NCBI GenBank assembly: GCA_901457705.2
Contig: LR590083.2
Span: 1,550,597 to 1,614,596 of the forward strand
DNA length: 64,000 nt
Direction of reading: 5' to 3'
Source of the DNA: Beijerinckiaceae bacterium RH AL1
GTDB taxonomy: Bacteria > Pseudomonadota > Alphaproteobacteria > Rhizobiales > Beijerinckiaceae
Shown: positions 1 through 8,583 of the stretch, piece after piece
Position numbering within the stretch: the first letter of the stretch is position 1
Layout: every line of letters starts with the position of its first letter
Translations under genes and position numbers: made by a program
The notes under the pieces: generated by a model
What the model was told of the DNA's origin: nothing
What the model saw: only the letters and a program-made list of their open reading frames with translations
Databases searched by the model: none

Positions 1-595
1 CTACGCGATTGTAGGCTTCGGCAAGATCGGCCAGGCGCTCGCCCACGCGTTCGCTCGGAGGGGCCTGGACGTCGTCGTCGCGGGGCGCCGGCCGCCCGAG
101 GCGCTGGCGCAGCAGGCCCAGGCGATCGGCTCCACAATCGTCGCCACGACGCTGCAGGAGGCGCTCGCGGCCGACACGATCTTCCTGGCGGTGCCGTTCG
201 CCGAGCACCGCGCGGTCGCGGGAGCCCTGCCGCGCTGGGACGGGAAGACGGTGATCGACGCGACGAACTCGCTGGCGCCGCTCGCGGAACAGGACGGTCT
301 CCTGTCCTCCGCCTTCGTTGCGAAGGCTTTTTCCGGCGCGCGGCTCGTGAAGGCCTTCAACCACCTCGGTGCGACCAAGCTGGCGTCCGACCCGGTCGTC
401 GCAGGCGGCCACCGCGTCATCTTCCTGGCGAGCGACGACGCGGGCGCCCTCGAGCCCGTGGCGGCCTTGGCCAGGCGGCTCGGCTTCGCGCCGGTGACGC
501 TTGGCCGGCTCGCGGAGGGCGGCGCGCTGGTGCACGGCCGCGACGGCGCCTGGGGCCCGCTGATCTTCCAGGATCTCTTCAAGGCGGCGCCCTAG
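1..595 (+). CDS. NAD(P)-binding reductase, F420-dependent NADP reductase family (5' partial)
   Basis: The frame is open from base 2 and ends at a TAG at 593-595, giving 198 codons, so only the first few residues are off the window. The visible N-terminus reads VGFGKIGQALAHAF, the glycine-rich dinucleotide-binding loop of a Rossmann fold, followed by a beta strand ending in AGRRP that would contact NADP phosphate. A later segment (LVKAFNHLG) is typical of the NADPH-dependent F420 reductase / NAD-binding family. The substrate cannot be told from sequence. It ends 87 bases before psd and is probably not part of that unit. Confidence 0.85.
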   Translation, partial: YAIVGFGKIGQALAHAFARRGLDVVVAGRRPPEALAQQAQAIGSTIVATTLQEALAADTIFLAVPFAEHRAVAGALPRWDGKTVIDATNSLAPLAEQDGLLSSAFVAKAFSGARLVKAFNHLGATKLASDPVVAGGHRVIFLASDDAGALEPVAALARRLGFAPVTLGRLAEGGALVHGRDGAWGPLIFQDLFKAAP

Positions 596-682
596 CGGCG
601 TCGCCCCGAACCCCGGGAAGATTTCGCGGCGCGGACGGCCTATAAGGCCGCCGACCTCTTCCTTCCCGGGACCCAACACTCG

Positions 683-1378
683 ATGTCGATGATCGACTCC
701 ATCCGGCGCCAGATGACGCCGGTCCATCCCGCCGGCTACCCCTTCATCGTCGGCTTCGCGCTGGTGACGCTGATCGTCTACTGGTTCCTCGGGCCGCTCT
801 CGTGGCTCTTTGCGATCCTCACGGCCTGGTGCGTCTACTTCTTCCGCGATCCGCCGCGCGTCACGCCGCAGGACGATTCGCTCGTCGTGTCGCCGGCCGA
901 CGGCTACGTGTCCTCCATCGGACTGTTCGTGCCGCCGCCGGAGCTCGGGCTCGGCGCCGAGCGGATGCAGCGGATCTCCGTCTTCATGTCGGTCTTCGAC
1001 TGCCACGTGAACCGCGTGCCGGTCACCGGCCGCATCGCCAAGATCGCCTACAAGCCCGGCCAGTTCGTCTCCGCCGACCTCGACAAGGCGTCCGAGGTCA
1101 ACGAGCGGAACTCGCTGGTCATCGACGGCGTGCGCGGCCGCTTCGGCGTCGTGCAGATCGCCGGCCTCGTCGCGCGCCGCATCCTCTGCTTCTCGAAGCA
1201 GGGCGATTCGCTTGCCGCCGGCACGCGCTTCGGGCTGATCCGGTTCGGCTCGCGCGTCGACGTCTACATGCCGCCGGGCGCCCGCCCGCTGGTCGCGCTC
1301 GGCAGCAAGGCGACCGCCGGCGAGACGGTGCTTGCCGAATTTTCCCCGGTCGAACCGCGGATCTTCCTGCAGAGCTGA
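683..1378 (+). CDS. psd: Phosphatidylserine decarboxylase proenzyme (short form)
   Basis: Converts phosphatidylserine to phosphatidylethanolamine at the inner membrane. The 231-residue length fits the short bacterial class. There are two N-terminal hydrophobic stretches (about residues 18-50), the family core ADGYVSSIG and [13 protein letters not shown], and near the C-terminus [10 protein letters not shown], where cleavage before Ser is expected to create the pyruvoyl cofactor. In many rhizobia psd and pssA are adjacent; here a sigma factor module of about 1.4 kb lies between them. A palindrome CGGCCTATAAGGCCG lies about 35 bases upstream of the ATG. Confidence 0.96.
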   Translation: MSMIDSIRRQMTPVHPAGYPFIVGFALVTLIVYWFLGPLSWLFAILTAWCVYFFRDPPRVTPQDDSLVVSPADGYVSSIGLFVPPPELGLGAERMQRISVFMSVFDCHVNRVPVTGRIAKIAYKPGQFVSADLDKASEVNERNSLVIDGVRGRFGVVQIAGLVARRILCFSKQGDSLAAGTRFGLIRFGSRVDVYMPPGARPLVALGSKATAGETVLAEFSPVEPRIFLQS

Positions 1379-1434
1379 GCCGCGGCGTAGGGTCCGCCCG
1401 CCGGCACCGTTTCCCGAGACAGGCCCAGGGACGA

Positions 1435-1998
1435 ATGAGCGACGCGGAGGCGACGGATGACGAGCTCGTCGGGCTCGTCGCCAGGGGAGACAAGGCGGCG
1501 TTCGCGCGCCTCGTCACGCGGCACCAGTCGCGTCTCGTCTCCCTCGTCGCCCGCTCGCTCGGCAGCCGAGCCGCCGCGGAGGATGTGGTGCAGGAGGTGT
1601 TCACCCGCGCCTGGGTCAAGGCGCCGCTCTGGCAGGTGCGCGAGCCTTCCCGCGCGAGCTACGCCGCGTGGCTGTCGCGCGTCGCGGTGAACCTGTCGAT
1701 CGACCAGGTCCGCAGGGTGCGCCCGACGACGCTCGACGACGTCGCCGAGCCGGTCGACCCGTCGCTCCCGGCGGATGCCGCGATCATCGCGCGCGAGCGC
1801 GCGGCGCGGGTCAAGGCGGCGATCGCCGCGCTGCCCGACCGCCAGCGGATGGCGATCGGCCTGACGTATGATGCCGAGCTCTCCAACGCCGACGGCGCGG
1901 CGGCGATGGGCGTCTCGGTCGGGGCTTTCGAATTGCTTCTGGTGCGCGCGCGCCGCACGCTGCGCCACAGCCTGAGCCAAGGTTCGGACGACGAGTGA
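1435..1998 (+). CDS. ECF-type RNA polymerase sigma factor
   Basis: 187 residues. Region 2 is seen at about residues 24-66 (FARLVTRHQSRLVSLVARSL, then EDVVQEVFTRAW), and region 4 at about 120-180 (IAALPDRQRMAIGL ... VRARRTLRHSL). The ATG at 1435 was chosen because it starts just before region 2; a longer open frame upstream only reads psd in another frame. The next gene starts one base after the stop, so the two are co-transcribed. Together with the following two genes this resembles the CnrH-CnrY-CnrX arrangement (sigma, anti-sigma, periplasmic sensor); that comparison is inference from layout and domain type. Confidence 0.92.
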   Translation: MSDAEATDDELVGLVARGDKAAFARLVTRHQSRLVSLVARSLGSRAAAEDVVQEVFTRAWVKAPLWQVREPSRASYAAWLSRVAVNLSIDQVRRVRPTTLDDVAEPVDPSLPADAAIIARERAARVKAAIAALPDRQRMAIGLTYDAELSNADGAAAMGVSVGAFELLLVRARRTLRHSLSQGSDDE

Positions 1999-1999
1999 G

Positions 2000-2392
2000 A
2001 TGATGGAAGTGTCCGAGTTCGAAGACCTTTTGGACCTGCACGGCGGCGACCTCGCCCGCTGGCCGGCCGCGGCGCGGGCGCAGGCTGAGGCGCTGCTCGC
2101 CGCCTCGCCGCAGGCGCGGCGGCTGCACGACGACATGCTGGCCGTCGAGACCGTCCTGCGCTGCACGCCGGCGCCGAGCGCCGGTGCCGACGCGATCGCC
2201 GCCCGCGCGACGCGCCACCGGCAGGAGACGCCGGCGCGTCGCCTCGCGCTGCGCGCGGGCTGGGCGGTGGCGGCGATGATCGTTCTCGCCGTCGGGCTGT
2301 CGGTCGGGGCGCACGCGCCCGTCGAGCGCGACGTCAGCCCGGCCCGCATGATGGCCTCGGCGCTCGATGGCGGGGTCGCCGATGTGGAGTGA
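2000..2392 (+). CDS. Putative membrane-bound anti-sigma factor
   Basis: 130 residues: a soluble N-terminal part (about 1-85) starting EFEDLLDLHGGDLARWP, one transmembrane helix at about residues 88-106 (AGWAVAAMIVLAVGLSVGA), and a short outer tail. Two ATG codons in a row (2000 and 2003) can start it. The size, single helix and place directly behind an ECF sigma gene point to an anti-sigma factor of the small one-helix type. No zinc-binding HxxxCxxC motif is present, so it is not a ZAS anti-sigma protein. Its last 11 bases overlap the next gene. Confidence 0.75.
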   Translation: MMEVSEFEDLLDLHGGDLARWPAAARAQAEALLAASPQARRLHDDMLAVETVLRCTPAPSAGADAIAARATRHRQETPARRLALRAGWAVAAMIVLAVGLSVGAHAPVERDVSPARMMASALDGGVADVE

Positions 2393-2846
2393 CCACGGGC
2401 GGCTCGTCTTCGTCCTCGCCGCGTCGCTTCTCCTCAACGTGTTCCTCGGCGGCATCCTCGTCGGCCGCGGCTTCGCCGTGCATCGGCCGCCGCCGCGGCC
2501 GCCGCAGCAGAAACGCGCGCTGGTCCCGGCCGCCAACGTCGGCGCGCTGCCCGAGGACCAGCGCAAGCTGTTCCAGTCGGTGATGCGCACGCACCGCGAC
2601 GCGCTGCGCAGCGCAAGGCTCGCGCACAAGGCCGCGCGCGACAAGATCGAAGCCGACATCGCCGCGCCGACGTACAACAAGGCCGTCATCTCGGCCGATT
2701 TCGACGCCCTGCACCAGACGAACCGCGACCTCGATGCGGTGTCGGGCGAGGCGCTGACCGAGGCGCTGGCGGGCCTCAGCGCCGCGTCGCGCGCCGCGCT
2801 CGTGGCGCACGAGAAGGCGCCGCAGCCGGAGCCCCCCAAGCCCTGA
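2382..2846 (+). CDS. Periplasmic heavy-metal sensor / Spy-CpxP-like protein
   Basis: 154 residues from the ATG at 2382 (MWSDHGRLVF...), which overlaps the end of the anti-sigma gene by 11 bases. One N-terminal membrane anchor (about 9-27), a proline-rich linker, then an alpha-helical domain (about 45-140) with the arginine- and alanine-rich hairpins seen in CnrX and heavy-metal resistance (Spy-like) proteins. Likely acts in the periplasm as the sensor that controls the anti-sigma factor. The metal or stress sensed cannot be inferred. An ATG at 2367 is a possible longer start. Confidence 0.8.
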   Translation: MWSDHGRLVFVLAASLLLNVFLGGILVGRGFAVHRPPPRPPQQKRALVPAANVGALPEDQRKLFQSVMRTHRDALRSARLAHKAARDKIEADIAAPTYNKAVISADFDALHQTNRDLDAVSGEALTEALAGLSAASRAALVAHEKAPQPEPPKP

Positions 2847-2886
2847 GCTTGCCGCGACCGGGCCGCGTCCCTATGGTCCGCGCGCC

Positions 2887-3747
2887 ATGAGACCGGTTCG
2901 CTTGCATACAACTGCCGAGGTCGAGGACATCGGCGGCTACGACGCGCTCGGCGAGCGGCTGCCGCCGCTGCGCCGCCGCCGCTTCCGCGCGGTGCCGGTC
3001 CGCGTCGTGATCCCCAATCTTGTGACGCTCGCGGCGCTGGCGCTCGGGCTGACGTCGATCCGCTTCGCGATCGAGGGCAAGTTCGAGATCGCGGTGACGG
3101 CGGTGATCGGCGCGGCGATCCTCGACGGCCTCGACGGGCGCATCGCGCGGGCCATCCGCGGCACGTCGCGCTTCGGCGCCGAGCTCGACTCGCTCGCCGA
3201 CTTCGTCGATTTCGGCGTCGCGCCGGCCCTCATTCTGTATCTGTCGCGGCTGCAGGAGATCCGGAGCTTCGGCTGGTATGCGGTGCTGATCTTCGCGATC
3301 GCCGCGGCGCTGCGTCTCGCGCGCTTCAACACCATGCTGGACGATCCCGACAAGCCGGCCTGGCACGCCAACTTCTTCGTCGGCATGCCGGCGCCGGCCG
3401 GCGCGATCCTCGGCCTGCTGCCGCTCTACGTCCACTTCTCCGGCATCGTCACCTCGGCCGTGCCGATCCCGGCGCAGGTCGAGGTCGCCTACGTGATCCT
3501 CGTCGCCTTCCTGATGGCGAGCCGCATCCCGCATTTCTCCGGCAAGAGGATCGGCAGTATCCCGCGCGAATACTTCATGGTCGTGCTGTTCGGCATCGCC
3601 GCGGCGCTGCTTCTGCTGGCGACCTACCCGATGGAGGTGATGATCCTCCTGTCGATCGCCTATATCGCGACGATCCCGCTGGCGATCCGGCGCTACCGCC
3701 GCTACGAGCGGGCGGATGCGGCGCGCGCCGCCGCCGTGGCGAGCTGA
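2887..3747 (+). CDS. pssA: CDP-diacylglycerol--serine O-phosphatidyltransferase
   Basis: Makes phosphatidylserine, the substrate of Psd, from CDP-diacylglycerol and serine. The CDP-alcohol phosphotransferase signature is complete: DGLDGRIARAI then GTSRFGAELDSLADF (about residues 78-106), with both downstream Asp residues present. 286 residues with several membrane segments in the last two thirds. The N-terminus has an arginine-rich cytosolic stretch. It follows the sensor gene by 40 bases and may be served by the psd transcript or its own promoter. Confidence 0.96.
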   Translation: MRPVRLHTTAEVEDIGGYDALGERLPPLRRRRFRAVPVRVVIPNLVTLAALALGLTSIRFAIEGKFEIAVTAVIGAAILDGLDGRIARAIRGTSRFGAELDSLADFVDFGVAPALILYLSRLQEIRSFGWYAVLIFAIAAALRLARFNTMLDDPDKPAWHANFFVGMPAPAGAILGLLPLYVHFSGIVTSAVPIPAQVEVAYVILVAFLMASRIPHFSGKRIGSIPREYFMVVLFGIAAALLLLATYPMEVMILLSIAYIATIPLAIRRYRRYERADAARAAAVAS

Positions 3748-3914
3748 ATTCTGGGCACGCGGCCCTCTGCGCCGATGCGAGCGGTTCACAATCGCCTACA
3801 TTAGGCTTACACAACCGCCCATTCCGTCATCGGCATCGAACCCACTCATCGGCTCGACGCGAGGCGGCGCGAGCTGAATGAGCCGGCCCTACGGCCGAGA
3901 GAACAAGGAACCGA

Positions 3915-4133
3915 ATGTCGAAGGAAGAGCTGCTCGAGTTTCCGGGCGTCGTCGAGGAATTGCTTCCGAACGCGACCTTCCGCGTCAAGCTCGAGAACGA
4001 TCACGAGATCATCGCCCACACGGCCGGCAAGATGCGCAAGAACCGCATCCGCGTGCTGACCGGCGACAAGGTCCTCGTCGAGATGACGCCCTACGACCTG
4101 ACCAAGGGCCGCATCACCTACCGCTTCAAGTAG
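3915..4133 (+). CDS. infA: Translation initiation factor IF-1
   Basis: 72 residues, the usual size, an S1/OB-fold protein that binds the ribosomal A site during initiation. The sequence starts [20 protein letters not shown] and ends RITYRFK, matching the family end to end. An AGGAA box lies 7 bases before the ATG. It is followed after 6 bases by maf, the usual order in Hyphomicrobiales. Confidence 0.98.
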   Translation: MSKEELLEFPGVVEELLPNATFRVKLENDHEIIAHTAGKMRKNRIRVLTGDKVLVEMTPYDLTKGRITYRFK

Positions 4134-4139
4134 CGCACG

Positions 4140-4808
4140 ATGACCGGCGCGAGCCCCATCAGCCAGTCCGACGACAGGCGGCTCGTGCTCGCCTCCGGCT
4201 CGCCGCGCCGCGTCGCGCTGCTGCAGCAGATCGGCATCGAGCCGATCGCGCTGCTGCCGGCCGACATCGACGAGACGCCGCATCGCGGCGAGTCGGCGCG
4301 CTCGCTCGCCGTGCGCCTCGCCGACGAGAAGGCGGCGGTCGCCGCGCGCACGATGGCGACGCGCCCCGATCTCGCCGGCGCCGCCCTCATCGCCGCCGAC
4401 ACGGTGGTCAGCGTCGGGCGCCGCATCCTGCCGAAATGCGAGCTCGTGGAGGAGGCGGAGGAATGCCTGCGCCTCCTGTCCGGTCGCGCGCACCGCGTCC
4501 ACACCGCGATCTCGATGCTGACGCGCGGCGGCAAGCGGCGCAATCGCCTGGTCGAGACGCGGGTGCGCTTCAAGCGCCTGTCGTCGAGCGAGATGCGGTC
4601 CTACGTCGCCGCGAGCGAGTGGCGCGGCAAGGCCGGCGGCTACGCGATCCAGGGGCGCGCCGGCGCCTTCGTCGTGAAGATCGTCGGCTCGTACTCGAGC
4701 GTCGTCGGCCTGCCGCTCTACGAGACGATGAGCCTGCTCGCCGCCGACGGCTTCGTCCCCGGCGCCGTCGTGCACGAGCCGGTCTTCATCCGGCCGACCG
4801 GGGAATGA
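4140..4808 (+). CDS. maf: Maf-like nucleoside triphosphate pyrophosphatase
   Basis: 222 residues. Hydrolyses non-canonical or pyrimidine nucleoside triphosphates to monophosphates; the family was first named for septum inhibition. Seen: the N-terminal signature [16 protein letters not shown], the middle [13 protein letters not shown] with the catalytic Asp, and [14 protein letters not shown] near the C-terminus. It sits between infA and yacG with gaps of 6 and 4 bases, so one transcript is likely. Confidence 0.95.
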   Translation: MTGASPISQSDDRRLVLASGSPRRVALLQQIGIEPIALLPADIDETPHRGESARSLAVRLADEKAAVAARTMATRPDLAGAALIAADTVVSVGRRILPKCELVEEAEECLRLLSGRAHRVHTAISMLTRGGKRRNRLVETRVRFKRLSSSEMRSYVAASEWRGKAGGYAIQGRAGAFVVKIVGSYSSVVGLPLYETMSLLAADGFVPGAVVHEPVFIRPTGE

Positions 4809-4812
4809 CGCG

Positions 4813-5013
4813 GTGACGCGGCCTAGGCCCGAGCCTGCGCCGAAGAAGCCATGCCCGATCTGCGGCAAGCCGCCCACCGAGGCCTACGTGCCGTTCTGCA
4901 GCAAGCGCTGCGCGGACGTCGACCTCTACAAGTGGCTCGGCGGCAAGTACGCCGTGCCGACGGACGAGACGGCCGACGACGAGCCGCCGCCGCGCCGCCC
5001 AGACGACGACTAG
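4813..5013 (+). CDS. yacG: DNA gyrase inhibitor YacG, zinc-binding
   Basis: 66 residues with a GTG start 4 bases after maf. The zinc site CPICGKP ... FCSKRCADVDLYKWL gives four cysteines (CxxC and CxxxC), followed by the family motif DLYKWLGGKYAVP. In E. coli YacG binds GyrB and blocks gyrase from DNA. The C-terminal tail is acidic and proline-rich. Confidence 0.95.
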   Translation: MTRPRPEPAPKKPCPICGKPPTEAYVPFCSKRCADVDLYKWLGGKYAVPTDETADDEPPPRRPDDD

Positions 5014-5014
5014 C

Positions 5015-5812
5015 GTGTTCTTCATCGCCTCGAAGATTATCGGCGTCGTCCTCGAGCCCATCGCCTTCCTCGTGCTGGTCGGCTTCGCCGGCATCGCCCT
5101 CGCCACGATCGGCTTTGCGCGGACGGGACGCGTCCTGTCGCTCGGCGCCGCGCTGGCCTTTGCGATCGTCTGCTTCTCGCCGCTCGGCAACGCGCTGCTG
5201 CGGCCGCTCGAGGACCGCTTCCCGCAGCCGCCCGCCGAAATGGCGGCGCCGGCCGGCATCGTCGTCCTCGGCGGCGCGCTCGACGAGGGGCTCACTGCCG
5301 CGCGCGGCCAGCCGAGCCTCAACGAGGCGGCCGGCCGGCTCACCGCCGGCGTGGAGCTGGCGCGACGCTTCCCCTCGGCGCGGCTCGTCTTCACGGGCGG
5401 CAGCGCCGATCTTTCGCAGAAGGCCGACCTCGACGAGGCGCGTGGCGTGCACGCGCTGTGGCTGACGCTCGGCGTGCCCGATTCGCGGATGACCTTTGAA
5501 TCGGCCTCGCGCAACACCTACGAGAACGCCGTCTTGACCAAGAAGCTGGTCGCGCCGAAGCCGGGCGAGACCTGGCTGCTCGTTACCTCGGCCGCGCACA
5601 TGCCGCGCTCGGTCGGGATCTTCCGCGCCGCCGGCTGGCCGGTCGTCGCCTATCCCGTCGACTATCGCACCAGCGGGACCGCGCGCGATTGGTGGCCGTC
5701 GGCCAAGGTCGTGGACCAGCAGCGCAAGGTCGAGGTCGCCGGCCACGAGTGGATCGGCCTCGTCGCCTACCGGCTGACCGGCAAGACGGCGACGCTTTTT
5801 CCCGCGCCTTAG
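5015..5812 (+). CDS. YdcF/ElyC family membrane protein (DUF218)
   Basis: 265 residues, GTG start one base after the yacG stop. Two N-terminal membrane helices (about 4-30 and 36-57) precede a DUF218 domain (about 80-240) with GIVVLGGALDEG, RLVFTGGSAD and TSAAHMPRSVGIF. Relatives SanA and ElyC act on envelope integrity and peptidoglycan or enterobacterial antigen precursors; the reaction is not known. It ends the infA-maf-yacG run and is convergent with trmFO (15-base gap). Confidence 0.88.
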   Translation: MFFIASKIIGVVLEPIAFLVLVGFAGIALATIGFARTGRVLSLGAALAFAIVCFSPLGNALLRPLEDRFPQPPAEMAAPAGIVVLGGALDEGLTAARGQPSLNEAAGRLTAGVELARRFPSARLVFTGGSADLSQKADLDEARGVHALWLTLGVPDSRMTFESASRNTYENAVLTKKLVAPKPGETWLLVTSAAHMPRSVGIFRAAGWPVVAYPVDYRTSGTARDWWPSAKVVDQQRKVEVAGHEWIGLVAYRLTGKTATLFPAP

Positions 5813-5827
5813 AACGGGCGAGCCCCG

Positions 5828-7246
5828 TCACTCCGCGGCGAGAGCCGGCGCCGGCGCGGCGAGCCACGCGTCGAGATCGGCGGCCGCGCGCCGGCTCAAA
5901 GCGATCTTGCGCGCCACGCCCTTTTCCGGCCCGCGCAACCGCCGGCCGTCTGGGCCGACCGTCGGGCCATCGATCGGCGGGAACAGGCCGAAATTGACGT
6001 TCATCGGCTGGAACGAGCGCGGCCCGGGGTCGATGCCGGCGACGTGGCCGCCGGTGATGTGGTTGATCAGCGCGCCGATCGCCGTCGTCGCGGGCGGCAT
6101 GGCGATCGTCCGGCGCTGCCGCTCGGCGGCGGCGAGCCGGCCGGCGATCAGCCCGATGGCCGCGCTCTCGACGTAGCCCTCGCAGCCGGTGATCTGCCCG
6201 GCGAATCGCAGGCGCGGCTGCGCCCGCAGCCGCAGTGTCGCATCGAGCAGCTTCGGCGCGTTGAGGAAGGTGTTGCGGTGGATGCCGCCGAGCCGCGCGA
6301 AGCTCGCCTCTTCGAGGCCGGGAATCGTCTTGAACACAGCCACTTGCGCGGCGTGGCGCATCTTCGTCTGGAAGCCGACCATGTTGTAGAGCGTGCCCAG
6401 CGCATTGTCCTGGCGCAGCTGCACGACGGCGCAGGGCTTCTGCGTCGGCGCATGCGGGTTGGTGAGGCCGACGGGCTTCATCGGGCCGTGGCGCAGGGTC
6501 TCGCGGCCGCGCCGCGCCATCTCCTCGATCGGCAGGCAGCCGTCGAAGTAGGGGGTCGTCGCGTCGTGCGGCGAGGTGAAGACGTCGGCCGACAGCAGCG
6601 CGTCGACGAAGGCCTCGTACTGCTCGCGCGACAGCGGGCAGTTGATGTAGTCGGCGCCCGTGCCGCCGGGGCCGGCCTTGTCGTAGCGGGACTGGAACCA
6701 CGCCTTCGACATGTCGATGGTCTCGCGGTGCACGACGGGCGCGATCGCGTCGAAGAAAGCGAGGTCCGACTCGCCGGTCAGGCCGCCGATGCCGGCGGCG
6801 AGCGCCGGCGAGGTCAAGGGGCCGGTCGCGACGATAACGTTATCCCAGTCGGCCGGCGGCAGGCCTTCGACCTCCTCGCGGCGGATCTCGACGAGCGGGT
6901 GGGCGGCCAGCGCCTCGGTAACGGCGGCGGCGAAGGCCTCGCGGTCGACGGCAAGCGCGCCGCCGGCCGGCACTTGATTGGCATCGGCGGCGCGCATGAC
7001 GAGCGAGCCCATGCGCCGCATCTCGCGGTGCAGGACGCCGACGGCGTTCGTCTCCGCGTCGTCCGAGCGCAGCGAGTTGGAGCAGACGAGCTCGGCCAGC
7101 GAATCGCCGCGGTGCGCATCGGTGCGGCGGACCGGCCGCATCTCGTGGAGGATGACCGGCACGCCGGCGGCGGCGATCTGCCAGACCGCCTCGGAGCCGG
7201 CGAGGCCGCCGCCGATGACGTGGATGGGGCGAGGGACGTCGTTCAT
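5828..7246 (-). CDS. trmFO: FADH2-dependent tRNA (uracil-54-C5) methyltransferase
   Basis: 472 residues. Uses methylene-tetrahydrofolate and FAD to make ribothymidine at position 54 of tRNAs. N-terminal FAD loop [14 protein letters not shown]; then the family signature [10 protein letters not shown] with its cysteine, the active-site region [14 protein letters not shown], and [10 protein letters not shown]. The ATG at 7246 puts the FAD loop close to the N-terminus; an in-frame ATG at 7282 would add 12 unconserved residues. It is preceded by a terminator for the upstream transporter gene. Confidence 0.95.
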   Translation of the reverse strand: MNDVPRPIHVIGGGLAGSEAVWQIAAAGVPVILHEMRPVRRTDAHRGDSLAELVCSNSLRSDDAETNAVGVLHREMRRMGSLVMRAADANQVPAGGALAVDREAFAAAVTEALAAHPLVEIRREEVEGLPPADWDNVIVATGPLTSPALAAGIGGLTGESDLAFFDAIAPVVHRETIDMSKAWFQSRYDKAGPGGTGADYINCPLSREQYEAFVDALLSADVFTSPHDATTPYFDGCLPIEEMARRGRETLRHGPMKPVGLTNPHAPTQKPCAVVQLRQDNALGTLYNMVGFQTKMRHAAQVAVFKTIPGLEEASFARLGGIHRNTFLNAPKLLDATLRLRAQPRLRFAGQITGCEGYVESAAIGLIAGRLAAAERQRRTIAMPPATTAIGALINHITGGHVAGIDPGPRSFQPMNVNFGLFPPIDGPTVGPDGRRLRGPEKGVARKIALSRRAAADLDAWLAAPAPALAAE

Positions 7247-7300
7247 CCGCAATGGCTTATTGCCGGCAGGTGCGCGCCGCAACCTGGCGTCCGGCCAAAG

Positions 7301-7332
7301 AAAAACCCCGCCGGTCGCCCGGCGGGGTCTTT
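7301..7332 (-). terminator. Rho-independent terminator, possibly two-way
   Basis: A 9-bp perfect stem CCCCGCCGG / CCGGCGGGG with a 4-base loop (7306-7327) is flanked by AAAAA on the left and TCTTT on the right. Read on the minus strand it ends in a T run, so it should end the transcript of the transporter gene at 7356-8306. The right side also has some T for the other direction. Confidence 0.9.
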
Positions 7333-7355
7333 CGGATCGCTTGAAGATCAGACGA

Positions 7356-8306
7356 TCAGTAGCGGGCGACGACCGGAGCCGACGGCGGCGGCGCGATGTA
7401 GAGCGGCACCACGACGCGGACCCAGCCGCGGGTCTCTTCGTGGAGCGAGATCGCCGGGACGATGGCGGTCTTGAACAGCGAGTGCGTCACGATGCCGGTC
7501 AGGCTGAAGCGACCGAAGTCGTAGCCGACGAGACCACCGAGAGCGATGTTCTTCTCGCGCGGGTTGACCGACGGGTTGGCGACCGTGCCGAGCTGGTTGA
7601 CGTTGTTCGTGTCGATGTTGCCGTAGCCCACGAAGCCGATCGTGAACTTGCCGAAGGACTTCTCGGCGGTGAAGTCGCCGGCGAAGAAGTCGTTCTGCGT
7701 GCGGACCGTCAGACCGTCGGACGTGACCGTCAGCGCACTCTGCTTGCGCAGCGTGGTGGTGAAGGCCGCGTTCTGCATCAGGGTGATGCCGCCGAACGGG
7801 CCGTTGCCCGGGATCTTGTACTGAAGGCTTTCGCGAAGGTCGATCGCGGTGTCCGTCTGGCCGGTCAGATCCTGGATGTTCTGGCTCGCATCCGGGGTAC
7901 GGAGCAGAGCGCCGACACCGCCGGTCAGGCCGTTGCCGAAGTCGTGAGCGAGCAGCGGGCCGAGCGCGAAGGACGCGAAGCCGATGCGGTCGGCGCCCGA
8001 GCCGTCGATGTGGGCGAACGGGAAGCCGGCGAGGATCTCGAGGCGCGTGTTGTAGAACGAGATCGGGGTCGACCAGATCAGGACGGGGATGTTGACGCCC
8101 ACGTCGAGGTTGGTCGGCGAGCCGGTCGGCTTCGAGCGGCCGTAGGACTCGAGGTCGGCGGCGAACACGCCTTCCGGCAGCGGCGAGATGAGCGAGAGGC
8201 CCATCGTTTCGCCCGGCTGCATGTAGCCGGCGAACGAGGCCGTCGCGGACATCGCGAGGCCGAGAGCCGCCACGCCGATCGTTGATAGAACCTTAGTCGT
8301 CTTCAT
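7356..8306 (-). CDS. Outer-membrane transporter-like protein, paralog 1 (Phenol_MetA_deg type)
   Basis: 316 residues from the ATG at 8306, which has GGGGGCAAG upstream; the frame is open further but without a signal peptide. A Sec signal ([20 protein letters not shown], cut near FAG) is followed by [10 protein letters not shown], shared exactly with the next two genes. The rest is rich in alternating hydrophobic strands with an aromatic end (...VARY), as in outer-membrane beta barrels. The family link to the MetA-pathway transporter-like group is by overall pattern only. First in position but last in transcription order of three tandem copies. It lacks the cysteine pair of its paralogs. Confidence 0.8.
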   Translation of the reverse strand: MKTTKVLSTIGVAALGLAMSATASFAGYMQPGETMGLSLISPLPEGVFAADLESYGRSKPTGSPTNLDVGVNIPVLIWSTPISFYNTRLEILAGFPFAHIDGSGADRIGFASFALGPLLAHDFGNGLTGGVGALLRTPDASQNIQDLTGQTDTAIDLRESLQYKIPGNGPFGGITLMQNAAFTTTLRKQSALTVTSDGLTVRTQNDFFAGDFTAEKSFGKFTIGFVGYGNIDTNNVNQLGTVANPSVNPREKNIALGGLVGYDFGRFSLTGIVTHSLFKTAIVPAISLHEETRGWVRVVVPLYIAPPPSAPVVARY

Positions 8307-8441
8307 AACTTGCCCCCGGCGGCGTTGCGTTGACCAAGACCAGATGTGGCCTGGGATTGAGCCGATTCCGATGCTGTATCTTTCAGCAAAGATGACGGGG
8401 ACGCTACAGCAAACAGGCACTCCACCGCACTCTGCTGGATC

Positions 8442-8459
8442 GTGTGGCAATTGTGCATT
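8442..8459 (-). promoter_or_regulatory. Shared upstream motif of transporter paralog 1
   Basis: GTGTGGCAATTGTGCATT (plus strand) lies about 136 bases ahead of the start of paralog 1. It matches the sequence ahead of paralog 2 (9643-9660) at 16 of 18 positions, in a region otherwise not conserved by eye. It may be part of a promoter or an operator; the function is inferred from conservation alone. Confidence 0.4.
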
Positions 8460-8520
8460 TCGCTTGTGCAGCAAGAGCGGGGTTAACAAGCAACTAACGC
8501 GACTAAGCCCCTTCAATGCT

Positions 8521-8552
8521 TAAAAAAAATGGCCCCGCGCAAGGCGGGGCCA
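8521..8552 (-). terminator. Rho-independent terminator of transporter paralog 2
   Basis: Stem TGGCCCCGC / GCGGGGCCA with a 4-base loop (about 8530-8551), with eight A residues at 8522-8529, which form the U tract for minus-strand transcripts. It lies 32 bases past the stop of the gene at 8584-9522. Confidence 0.92.
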
Positions 8553-8583
8553 TCCGGTGTTCGGTGTTGAAGAGCGCGAGCGC

